Assembly: GCA_030159075.1 (NCBI GenBank)
Contig: BROG01000073.1
Span: 1,676,501 to 1,740,500 of the forward strand
DNA from: Atrina japonica
Taxonomy: Eukaryota > Mollusca > Bivalvia > Pterioida > Pinnidae
Direction: 5' to 3'
DNA length: 64,000 nucleotides
Of this stretch, positions 47,326-60,800 are shown in pieces (within the stretch, counting starts at the first letter, position 1; every line of letters begins with the position of its first letter). Made by a program: the position numbers and the translations under genes. The notes beneath the pieces are model-generated. The model was not told the DNA's origin, searched no databases, and saw only the letters and a list, made by a program, of their open reading frames with translations.

Positions 47326-50300
47326 CTGAAAAATAAAAAAAACAACAATGAGTCGCAATATTTTAAAAAGTCATTAAAATATTCGAACAGTACTTGCAGA
47401 ATTAATGTACTACAGGAATAACAGTGTATAAAATAATTAAAAAATAGTTCAGCATTAGCTGATGGAAGCCTTGGCTTAAAAATGGAATCTACATCATTCT
47501 AACTATTCTATAATACTTTGGACCTTTATTGTAACCCTAAACAAAGTTTGTAAACAAAATTTGTAAAAACTAAAAACCCACATTTATCATTATAAAGAAA
47601 AAATTGAATAAACCTTTTATCATTATAGAACATAAAAAACTTGTGGCAAAGAAATAAGGTGCTCTTTCTCTGATTTCATAACTTACTATTTATTACATTA
47701 TTTGGTACTTTGTTAACAGTTCAAATCAAACTTATTGAAGTTCTACTGTGTTAAACCCCCTCCCACACACACACAAAGGTCAGATTATAGGCTTTTGAGT
47801 AATGTATATTTTTATGTTAATGTAGTTGAGGTTTTCTTTGACATCTATATTGTTTTACATCGATGTATGTTCAATTCATAAAGTAACTATATAAAAAAAT
47901 AAGTTTATACAAAAATTAAATTCTGGCCCATCTACCGACACATTTACTTTGATAACTAAATAATTTGTAGCTGGTATCAACTATACAGTAAAGTTTGTCA
48001 AAATGTGTGTCATAATGATAACTAAATAACTTGTAGCAGGTTTTAACTTTATGTAAAGTATGTCAATAATGTGTGTCATTATGATAACTAAATAAATAAC
48101 TTGCAACTGGTATCAACTATATGGTAAAGTTTGTCAATAATGTGTGTTAATGTGATAACTAATGTCAATTATGTGTGTCATTATGATAACTAAATTACTT
48201 GTAGCTGGTATCAACAACTATACAGTAAGGTATGTCAATAATGTGTGTCATTATGATAACTAAATAAATAACTTGCAACTGGTATCAACTATATGGTAAA
48301 GTTTGTCAATAATGTGTGTTAATGTATAACTAATGTCAATTATGTGTGTCATTATGATAACTAAATTACTTGTACCTGGTATCAACTATATGTAAAGTAT
48401 GTAAATAATGTGTGTCATTATGATAACTAAATTACTTGTAGCTGGTATCAACAACTATACAGTAAGGTATGTCAATAATGTGTGTCATTATGATAACTAA
48501 ATAAATAACTTGCAACTGGTATCAACTATATGGTAAAGTTTGTCAATAATGTGTGTTAATGTGATAACTAATGTCAATTATGTGTGTCATTATGATAACT
48601 AAATTACTTGTACCTGGTATCAACTATATGTAAAGTATGTAAATAATGAGTGTCATTATGATAACTAAATTACTTGTAGCTGGTATCAACAACTATACAG
48701 TAAGGTATGTCAATAATGTGTGTCATTGTGATAACTAAGTAATTTGTAGCTGGTATCAACTATACAGTAAAGTTGATCAATAATGTGTGTCATTATGATA
48801 ACTAAATAATTTGTAGCTGGTATCAACAACTATATAATAAAGTATGTCAATGTATTTTCAATTCATAAAGTACAGTAAAACCTTCTATAGCAGTCACCTC
48901 TACATAAGGATCACCTGTCCAAAAAGGCCAGTATTGAAAAGTGCCATGACTGCATACTTCAACTAAATTAAACCTGTGTATAAGGGTCACCTGCACATAA
49001 AGACCAATATTTTCTGGTCCCTTGGGTGGGCCCTATATACAGGTTTTACTGTAATTATAAAAAAACAAAAATCAAATTCTGGTCCATCTACCAACACATT
49101 TACTTTGATAACTACATAACTAGTTTTTGTTTGTTTGTTTATTGTTGTTTAACGTCCCACTCAAGAATCTTTCACTCATATGGAGACGTCACCAATGCCG
49201 GTGAAGGGCTTCAAATTTTGGCCTATGCTCGACACCTATGGCCATTGAGCAGTGAGGGTTCTTTAACGTGCAGACACTCACTGTGACACGGGACCTCGGT
49301 TTTTACTGTCTCAGTCCGAAGGACAGGAGCGTATCTGGGTTGGTAACCATTTCACATACTTCCCTGCCCAATCCGAGGATCGAACCCGGGTCGCATTGGT
49401 GAAAACTAGTAACTGGTATCAACTATACAGTAAAGTTTGTCAACAATGTGTGTCATTATGTTAACTAAATAACTTGTAGCTGGTATCAACAACTATACAG
49501 CAAAGTATGTCAATGATATTTCTACATATGACATACTGGTAGTTATACATACCTTGTTTGAAGTCATATTTTCTGATTTCATTAACATGGAATATGATCT
49601 GAAAAAAAATATAAAAATAAATTTGCTGAATGAGGAAGTTATTTATGAAGAAGATTGTTTATTGCACATCAAATCCCAAATGAAATCTTGTTTCCAAAGT
49701 TGTTTTGATATAAGAATAAGTCACAGTCCTGCCAATGCTTTATTCACATTACCGGTACTAGTAATTAATTTTGAACTTTAACCTTTGTGATCATACAGCC
49801 AGCTGCTTACCTTTATAAAATATTTTTTAATAATTCAAGGAGCAAAATAAAACACAAATATGCATTTAGCCTGACCTGTAACTTAGTGGTAACTTACAAA
49901 CTATATAGAATACAATATCAAAAACTACACACTGTTATGACTAAGTAACAGTATAAACAGGTAACTAAGAAACTGTATAAACAGGTAACTAAGTAACTGT
50001 ATAAACAGGTAACTAGGTAACTGTATAAACAAGTAACCAAGTAACTGTATAAACAGGTGACTAAGTAACTGTATAAAAAGGTAACTAAGTAACTGTATAA
50101 ACAGGTGACTAAGTAACTGTATAACAGGTAACTAGGTAACTGTATAAACAGGTAACTAAGTAACTGTATAAACAGGTGACTAAGTAACTGTATAAACAGG
50201 TGACTAAGTAACTGTATAAACAGGTAACTAAGTAACTGTATAAACAGGTGACTAAGTAACTGTATAACAGGTAACTAGGTAACTGTATAAACAGGTAACT

Positions 50301-53300
50301 AGGTAACTGCATAAACAGGTAACTAGGTAACTGTATAAACAGGTAACTAAGTAACTGTATAAACAGGTAACTAGATAACTGCATAAACAGGTAACTAGGT
50401 AACTGTATAAACAGGTAACTAGGTAACTGTATAAACAGGTAACTAAGTAACTGCATAAACAGGAAACTAAGTAACTGCATAAACAGGTAACTAAGTAACT
50501 GTATAAACAGGTAACTAGGTAACTGTATAAACAAGTAACCAAGTAACTGTATAAACAGGTGACTAAGTAACTGTATAAAAAGGTAACTAAGTAACTGTAT
50601 AAACAGGTAACCAGGTAACTGCATAAACAGGTAACTAAGTAACTGCATAAACAGGTAACTAGGTAACTGCATAAACAAGTAACCAAGTAACTGTATAAAC
50701 AGGTGACTAAGTAACTGTATAAAAAGGTAACTAAGTAACTGTATAAAAAGGTAACTAAGTAACTGTATAAACATGTGACTAAGTAACTGTATAAACAAGT
50801 GACTAAGTAACTGTATAACAGGTAACTAGGTAATTGTATAAACAGGTGACTAAGTAACTGTATAAACTGGTGACTAAGTAACTGTATAACAGGTAACTAG
50901 GTAACTGTATAAACAGGTAACTAAGTAACTGTATAAACAGGTAACTAGGTAACTGTATAAACAGGTAACTAGGTAACTGTATAAACAGGTAACTAGGTAA
51001 CTGTATAAACAGGTAACTAGGTAACTGTATAAACAGGTAACTAGGTAACTGTATAAACAGGTAACTAAGTAACTGTATAAACAGGTGACTAAGTAACTGT
51101 ATAACAGGTAACTAGGTAACTGTATAAACAGGTAACTAGGTAACTGTATAAACAGGTAACTAGGTAACTGCATAAACAGGTAACTAGGTAACTGTATAAA
51201 CAGGTAACTAGGTAACTGTATAAACAGGTAACTAGGTAACTGTATAAACAGGTAACTAGGTAACTGCATAAACAGGTAACTAAGTAACTGTATAAACAGG
51301 TGACTAAGTAACTGCATAAACAAGTAACCAAGTAACTGTATAAACAGGTGACTAAGTAACTGTATAACAGGTAACTGTATAAACAGGTGACTAAGTAACT
51401 GTATAAACAGGTGACTAAGTAACTGTATAAACAAGTAACCAAGTAACTGTATAAACAAGTAACCAAGTAACTGTATAAACAAGTAACCAAGTAACTGTAT
51501 AAAAATGTAAATAAGTAACTGTATAAACAGGTAACTAAGTAACTGTATAAACAGGTGACTAAGTAACTGTATAAACAGGTGACTAAGTAACTGTATAAAC
51601 AGGTAACTAGGTAACTGTATAAACAGGTGACTAAGTAACTGTATAACAGGTAACTAGGTAACTGTATAAACAGGTAACTAAGTAACTGTATAAACAAGTA
51701 ACTGTATAAACAGATGACTAAGTAACTGTATAACAGGTAACTAGGTAACTGTATAAAAAAGTAACTAAGTAACTGTATAAACAGGTAACTAAGTAACTGT
51801 ATAACAGGTAACTAGGTAACTGTATAAAAAGGTAACTAAGTAACTGTATAAACAGGTAACTAAGTAACTGTATAAAAAGGTAACTAAGTAACTGTATAAC
51901 GGGTAACTAGGTAACTGTATAAACAGGTGACTAAGTAACTGTATAACAGGTAACTGTATAAAAAGGTAACTAAGTAACTGTATAAACAGGTAACTAGGTA
52001 ACTGTATAAACAAGTGACTAAGTAACTGTATAAACAGGTAACTAAGTAACTGTATAAAAAGGTAACTAGGTAACTGTATAAACAGGTAACTAAGTAACTG
52101 TATAAACAGGTAACTAGGTAACTGTATAAAAAGGTAACTAAGTAACTGTATAAACAGGTAACTAGGTAACTGTATAAACAGGTGACTAAGTAACTGTATA
52201 AACAGGTAACTAAGTAACTGTATAAAAAGGTAACTAAGTAACTGTATAAACAGGTAACTAAGTAACAGTATATACAGGTAACTAAGTAACTGTATAAACA
52301 GGTAACTAAGTAACAGTATATACAGGTAACTAACAAACTGTACAAAAAACAACATCAAAAACTACAAACTATTATGACCCTGTTTTATTGTTGTTTTACA
52401 TTTGCCAGGAATTTTTTCTCTTCTTTGAGGTGTCACCAGCTTTAGAGCCATAACTTTGCTTTACCTGTGCCATGGACTGATGCCAATGACAGTACATTGA
52501 TGGTTCATTTAGCCGCCATTCCTGTCGAGACACAGGACCTTGGTTTAAGTCTTATCCAAAAGACGTGACTTTCACTTCATATGGCAAAGAAAGAATCACT
52601 ACTATATTTTACTGACTTTGGTATGACCCAGTCACAGGAATTGGTCCAGAGACCTTTCACTTGCTAGTCACATGCTCTACCACCTGATCAAGCAAGCAGT
52701 CTTAATTGTCTTATGATAGCTTTACATTTCAACCAATTATTACTAAAGATGTAACTTATCTACATTGTTCTTGTATAGTGTTTAACTCCCCTTCTCTGTT
52801 CTGGTATCAACCAATTATTACTAAAGATATAACTTATCTACATTGTTCTTGTATAGTGTTTAACTCCCCTTCTCTGTTCTGGTATCAACCAATTATTACT
52901 AAAGATATAACTTATCTACATTGTTCTTGTATAGTGTTTAACTCCCCTTCTCTGTTCTGGTATTAACCAATTATTACTAAAGATATAACTTATCTACATT
53001 GTTCTTGTATAGTGTTTAACTCCCCTTCTCTGTTCTGGTATTAACCAATTATTACTAAAGATATAACTTATCTACATTGTTCTTGTATAGTGTTTAACTC
53101 CCCTTCTCTGTTCTGGTATTAACCAATTATTACTAAAGATGTAACTTATCTACATTGTTCTTGTAAAAAGTTTAACTCCCCTTCTCTGTTCTAGTATCAA
53201 CCAATTATTACTTAAGAAATAACTAATCTACATTATTCCTGTGTCAAGCAAGTATTGATATACAACTTTAACTCCCCTTCATTGTTCTTGAGTCAAGCAG

Positions 53301-56300
53301 GGCTCTAAGTACACCTTGACTTCTAGTCACCAAATGGCGACCTACTCAGAATTTTACCCGCCATTTGAAATTTTTGGTCGCCATGATCAATATTTTACAT
53401 TTTATCATACATGTAGCTAGGCCTATTGGCCTACTGTACATTGTCATAAATAAGTCAACTAATGCCATCTGCCCATTTCTTTCTATGTCCGATGAAATTT
53501 TTGCAAAATTCATTTTTTAAAATTTTTAATATAATCATTTTGATCTGATAATCTTTGAAATTTCTCTGAACCTTTATTTCTGAGAAGCAACAATTTTTTT
53601 GGCAGTGACTATTTTGATTTTGTTGATGGTAGTTAGGCCTACATTGTATTATGAACAAATTAAAGAAGGAATGAAGTACACTGAATTTTGCCTGCCTGTT
53701 ACAAATACTTGGTTTTCATTAAAAGAAGTAAACATTCAACTGTAGAAAGAAGATGTATACTGCAGTAGGTTTCCACAAAATTATACAAGATTTTACCAAA
53801 TAAAAGAGTCAGGCTATCCTAACTACTTAAAAGAAAAAGTCTGAAAAGCTATGGGGAAAGAGTGTCAATCAACTTATTTACCAAAGCAAAGATTAAACGA
53901 AAAACAGAAAGAAAAAAACAATGTTGTTATTTCCAGATTTATTGTCCAGATACTTATTCAATTACGATTTTACGGAGACTTTTAAAAATGGTCACGGACA
54001 TCGTTTATGAATATGAGTAGGCCTATGAAAGTATTTGCTTACATTCAGTCATGAAAACAACTCTTTCAACCACTAAGAAATCCTGTTTAAAAATATTTAA
54101 TTTATTGGGTCACTGCCTGTTATATTTCTGGTATTACTAGCCGCTTTGCCCAAAATCGGTTAGCAAGTCTAGGTTCTCTTGGTTGTCATTTTATATGGTC
54201 ATGCGAAAATCTGGGGAAAAACCTGTAATTCCCAGAATGGAATTGCAACTAAAACGGTACAAATCATGAAATAAATTGTTAAAACTATAGAGCTAACTTA
54301 TACTGATTCAAATACTTGAATGTTTACATGTACAGTAATTGTCTTAGAGATGTATCGATGAAACAAACGAGGGAATATCATTACCTTGCCAATTGGGTAG
54401 AAAATTATTTTACCAAGTTTTAGTGTAACCTTATTTTAGGTTAAATAAGCATTTAAATAAGCCTAAATCACGTATCGGTAGTCTTAACATGCATCAATCA
54501 GCAGAAAAGAAGAGTTTTATGACTCAGATTAGTTAAAAACAGTTCAGGACCAACCAGAATACAAAATACGGATTCCAATATGATAAAATAGCGAGTTGGT
54601 TTAATTTTTAGTCGCCTTTTACGATACAGCTTTAACTCCCCTACATTGTTCTTGTGTCAAACAAGTTCTGATATACAGCTTTAACTTATCTACATTGTTC
54701 TCCTGTCAAGCAAGTTCTGATATACAGCTTTAACTTATCTACATTGTTCTCCTGTCAAGCAAGTTCTGATATACAGCTTTAACTTATCTACATTGTTCTC
54801 CTGTCAAGCAAGTTCTGATATACAGCTTTAACTTATCTACATTGTTCTCCTGTCAAGCAAGTTCTGATATACAGCTTTAACTTATCTACATTGTTCTTCT
54901 GTCAAGCAAGTTCTGATATACAGCTTTAACTTATCTACATTGTTCTCCTGTCAAGCAAGTTCTGATATACAGCTTTAACTCCCCTACATTGTTCTTGTGT
55001 CAAACAAGTTCTGATATACAGCTTTAACTTATCTACATTGTTCTTGTGTCAAGCAAGTTCTGATATACAGCTTTAACTTATCTACATTGTTCTTGTGTCA
55101 AGCAAGTTCTGATATACAGCTTTAACTTATCAACATTGCTCTTGTATCAATTAAGTATTGACATACAGCTTTAACTTATCAACATTGTTCTTGTGTCAAG
55201 AAAGTATTGATATATAGTCATGATAAAATTTATGAGATGATGACAATTTTGTGGTGAATTTGTTTTTACCCGAGTTTAACAGAGTAAGATAGAAGTATCA
55301 CAGTCTACATTCAGTAACTGTTCTAGATTTCATGGTCTCATGGAAAAAACAAAAAGAAGTAAATTACTGTCATGTGTACTGTACATACTAGTACAACAAG
55401 CCATAATATATAATAAACACAGCAATAAATATGATCCATTCAAATGTAAAAAAGGTTATTGCTTTGCAATTGTTTGATAAAATCATCTGATTTGTTTAAA
55501 TGAAAAACTGTTTGATAAAATCATCTGATTCATGCAGACTGCCAAAAGATTTGCCTTTCAAATGCTAAAGACAGTGATTATAGGGTATTGTGTACCATAG
55601 AAGTATGAGTCAACCTCTAATCAAATGAGATATATCCTAATGTGTACTTAACTGACTTTAACTGGTACATAATTAGTTCTAATTGTAGTTCTATAGTGAC
55701 ATTGAGTTGTTTTGATTATATATAATCAAAGGTACCAATATTTACTTCAGTTTTAAATTACCTTAACTCAGATTCCTTCTTTCTTTGCTCTTCTTCTTCT
55801 TTTTCCTTTCTTCTTTGTTCTCTTTGAATCTTTTTCTGGTTTTCTCTCTCTTTTCTATCTCGTTCTTCTCGTAATTCCCGAAAATCAGGATGTTTTTCTT
55901 CTTTTGTTTTGTTAAGTCTATTCACAATTTCATTTATTCTTTTCTCTACTTTTACTTTTCTCACCTTAAAAAATAATTAACATAAATTTGAACAGGATAC
56001 ATTTGGATGCTACACATCCACATTCAACAGGGAAAATTTAATTGATTGGTAGTTTCAATTCATATCAGACACTGAATTGGAGGAACTGTAAAGGATTTGA
56101 AAACTCTCAAATCTAATAGTGTCCAAGGCACTTCCTATTTTCCAGATTCCATTGTTTGCATGATTCCATTTGTGCTTGCACTTCTTACTTTGTCAGACTT
56201 AAATTTATATATACAATGTATTTAAAATCTAAAATGAATTTTAATTCATCTCATGTTTTATTAAATTAGATGTCTTGTAATATTTCAGAGCCTCATTTCA

Positions 56301-57821
56301 ATCAGTTGCATTTATAATGAATGTCAAACAAATTTCAAATTACATTAACTATGAACATGTATAATGACATGAGATTTTGCATTCTGCATATGTTTAAGCT
56401 TCTCTATAAATAAACCCTTTATAATTCAGGATACAACAGAAAAATTGCATGTTACTGGATGTCGCCATATGCAATAGATCACCTGTGCCACTCAAATTAC
56501 TCTGACAAAGCATAAATTAAAATCTGACCTGCTTATTACCAATAACAAGTCATTATGCTATCTTAAATTGACATGACAAAAATTGGAAAGAGAAACTATA
56601 ATTCTATTACAGCATGCAGTTTTTAATGAACAAATTACCTCTTTATCATTATGGAATCCTACTTGACCAACATCCATACCAGCAGTCTTTTTCAGGTTTC
56701 CCCACATGGTGTAAACAACCTCTATATTATTCATTTTATTTCCTATCAAAGAGTAACAATAACATTTTGAAATAATCATAAGCAATTCAGCTGAAATCAT
56801 TGTGGACTTCTAAAACTTCAGTCCCACCAAATTTACAACCACACATAATTCAGGCTATACATTTTTATCCTATTTCTCATGACTCTACACCCACACCTAC
56901 TTTATTATGATTTCATCAGAAGTCAACATCTATCTATGTTTATGAAGAAAAAACTACAACGATGTTTGTCTGAGTAATTCAATCTTCACTTTTGAATCAG
57001 ACATTCTAAATGTATATCACAGGTTTGAAATCACATATATAAATATTGTTGATTATTCTAACTTGTCCTCTTGGACAAGTGCTTAGGAAGATTACTTGTC
57101 CGAGCCGATTTTCACCTGGACACAGAAAATCGGATCAACACTAATGTCGATCTCTGGAAATAAGGAAGGTTAGAACGGAGCTGCATTAAAAAAAAAACAT
57201 TCAGAAGCAACAAAAAGTCATGCCAATGAATACTGTCATGATGTCAGCATAAGTGTATTTAAAATTCAAACTGGCAGAAAGAATGTTGCATGTGCTATCT
57301 GTAACACTGTACAGCTATTTCACCTTTGATCTGCCGGACTGACAAAGAATTAATGAAATGGAAATAATACAAAAAGCTGAGCATGACATCATTGATAAAT
57401 GTACTTAAGAAATTGTCAACTACTTGTGATCCAAAAGTCAGAATATAAGTGTTGATCCCAAAGTTATAGTGTAAAGCTATACCTATATAGTCAACTCAAC
57501 TAACAACGAGACCATAGGTAATGAGATACATCTTATAACAATATTATATCTACCAATATTCCTGTGTATTTCTAGGATCATTCTATATAAATCTGAATAA
57601 TGTAATCCTGCTTATAGCAAGGTTTGAATCTATCTACAGGCAACTTTGATGTAAGTGGAGCTGACTGCATATGTATAAAACAAATACTGACAGTGAATAA
57701 TACCTTGTATACTATTGGCTTTCACCAGTTGTGCACAGTCATTAATAACTGATTGTGGGATATCATCAAGAGTTTCATTCTGAAAGAAAATGACACATCA
57801 ATATCAATACAAATATAGATA

Positions 57822-57872
<51 letters not shown>

Positions 57873-60800
57873 GGCTCGAAAAATTTGTATAAAAGAACTC
57901 GCCCTTTGGGCGAGTGATTACATAACTTCCACTTGCCCGAACTCATTTTGCACTCGTCCAAGTATGAAAAGGTATTTCAAAGTAAATGTGTTATAAGCGT
58001 ATAATTTTTTTTCAAAGTAAATAAGATCTTACATGACTTAACAGATATGATACTCTTTATTTGATGAATTGTCTTTTTTCTACTTATTACGATGGAAAAT
58101 GTGTGAAAAACTTTTGTATGCTATTATTTTAAATTTTTAGAATTCAAATTCTTGACTGAAATTTTGGTTGCCCACAATAAAAATCTGTTTGCCCACAAAG
58201 AAAAAAAATATTTTATTTAATTTTGTTTTTTTAAAGTTATTGTTATTTTAATAGATAAATTTACATGTAGATACAATATATATTGTCTCTGAATGATGCA
58301 TTTACATCTAAATTAACTGTAAATGCATCATTATTATTCCTATAATCAATTATTATTATTATAATTACTATTTTGTGATGTTACTGCTATGTGTTTAATT
58401 AAATCAATATAAATTTCAAAAGTAAGTTTTCACTATTGTTGGATGAAAACAACAGCTATCCATTTCTGAATTTCATTAAAACTTTTATTTACAGTATTGA
58501 GTAACTATTTTTACTTTTATCATTCACTTACATTTAATTCAGATTTTACAACTATTATACAAATTATAGTGTTGTGATTATTTTACCAAATCCTGAATTC
58601 AGATCCGTTCAGTATTGGTTCTTTTATTTACACACATCCAACTTCCACTTCCTCCACAAACTGCAAGTAACAGCAGTTAACACACGATGTGTTCTGTGAC
58701 ATTTTCGGCCATGAGGTAAAGATTAACGTGTTTAATTGTCAATAAAATAATTATTTAATTTTCTAATTGTTTATTTTATTGTATTTTGAACTTAAAATTG
58801 AAGGAAATGGATCAGTTTTGAAATTTAAAAGGGAAAACAGATTTTCAGTGGGGCGTCAGCCCGAAACAATTTTTTTACTCGCCAATGCGAGTGGGCAAGT
58901 GGATTTTTCGAACCCTGGTGTGTGTGTAGGTGTGTGTATGTGTGAATAGGTGTGTGTGTATGTGTGTAGGTGTGTGTGTTGGTGGGTGTGTGTATGTGTA
59001 AGTATGTGTGTATGTGTGTGAAGGTGTGTGTGTGTAGGTGTGTGTGTGTGTAGGTGTGTGTGTAGGTGTGTATGTATGTGTGTGTGTAAAATATAGATGA
59101 CACATCTGTACTAGTATCAAAAGAAAGGTAACAGTGATTCTGATCTGATATACATTATAGCACCAGTACCAGTTACAGAACACTGCTAAGGATTCTTGTG
59201 TGATGTATTTAAAGTAGTAACTGTAGCTGTAATAGATATAGCCTACAGGTGATTCTGATCAGATATACATTATAGCACAAGTACCAGTTACAGCTAATTA
59301 TGATTCTCTTGTGATATCATCAAAACAGTACCTGTAGCTGTATACACTGACATATCCTGAAGGTGATTTTCATGTAATATATTACCATCAGTAGCAGGGT
59401 CCCATATGAAACTAAGTCACCCATTGGAGATATCATTTTTAAAAGAATGGGTATAAAAGTTATATTAGGACCAGTTACAGACTCTCATATACAAGTAGGT
59501 CACCCAATTGGGACCTCATTTTCTACACCAATGTGTAACATTATTAGAGCACATAACAAGCAACATATCTACAATATTTTGTGTTATTAATGTTAATTGG
59601 TTCAGTGGCTCTTAAGACAAAGATTTTTGTATGTATTTTCCATAGGGCCAAAATTCCAATGGGAATCTCATTTTTAAAAACATTTAGCATAAAATTTATA
59701 ATATTGGATAATTCAATAAGAAACAAAATATCTGCAATATCTGGTGTCAACTGGTTTTTGTTGTTTTTGAGAAGATTTTCAAAGTTCAACCAATTAAGAC
59801 TACACTTTGTAATGTGATGGTGGTCATTTAGGATTTTGTATCCACACAAAAAACCAACTTTGAAACAGCATTATAGAATGATGATCATTTTTGTAAAATA
59901 ATTTTACTGAATTTGTGATTTCTGACAAAAAAAGATGTATAGAGATTTTTGGCCTTGGCATCCGTATTGGATTTTGGATTGGCACTAAATGAATTCTGAC
60001 AGATGATTGCAAATCAACTTTCCTGCAATCTTTGGCTCTTAGTGGTCAACTTGTTTCAGATAAGAATTGTTAATTGAAAGTGATGACACCAATACCAATG
60101 CCACAGCTAGACACAAAGTGATGAGATCAGCATTATGATCCTTTAGAACAAACAGCGAGCTAACTAGATATCAGTGAGATGGCAACCATCTCTATGGACC
60201 CTGCTGCATTAAAAGATTCCCCCAAAATTTGTAATCTTGGTCAGCATGTCAAAATCATCCTGTTATATTAAAATAGATACTGAACAATATTTACAAAAAT
60301 TTATGTGCTTTGGCAGCCATCATTGTAAAAATACTGACAATGGATGGTACAACTATACATGGCCATCGAAAATCATATCAAGGTTCAATGAGGTCTAATA
60401 AGCATTAACAGCAAAACATGGACAGGATCTGTCACATGGCCATCGAAAATCATATCAAGGTTCAATGAGGTCTAATAAGCATTAACAGCAAAGCATGGAC
60501 AGGATCTGTCACAGATGGACAAAAGGACAGACAAAAAGGACAGACTGACAGGGCACCTGACAGTTAGTGTCAGGGCCCTAATAAAATCCACCATGTAATT
60601 TCTCAAAAGTTATAAATCAGTATAAGAGTGTAACAAGATATATCAGTATCTTTTTATAGTTTAAAATAAAGCCTATAATACACACAAACCACAATACATA
60701 TCCTTCTTACTGTACTATAAATGACTGATTTTTATCAATTTTATGCATTCATTGTCAATTAATTATATGAACAAACAACACAGTATATAGTCTTACTTAC

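Noticed and set aside
50109..52358. Long minus-strand open frames (140-229 codons) of hydrophobic octapeptide repeats
   Set aside because: They result from a 24-bp minisatellite whose period is divisible by three. Several frames are open at once and there is no splice or conservation signal.
58825..59183. His/Thr-rich open frames
   Set aside because: Translation of degenerate (GT)n sequence.
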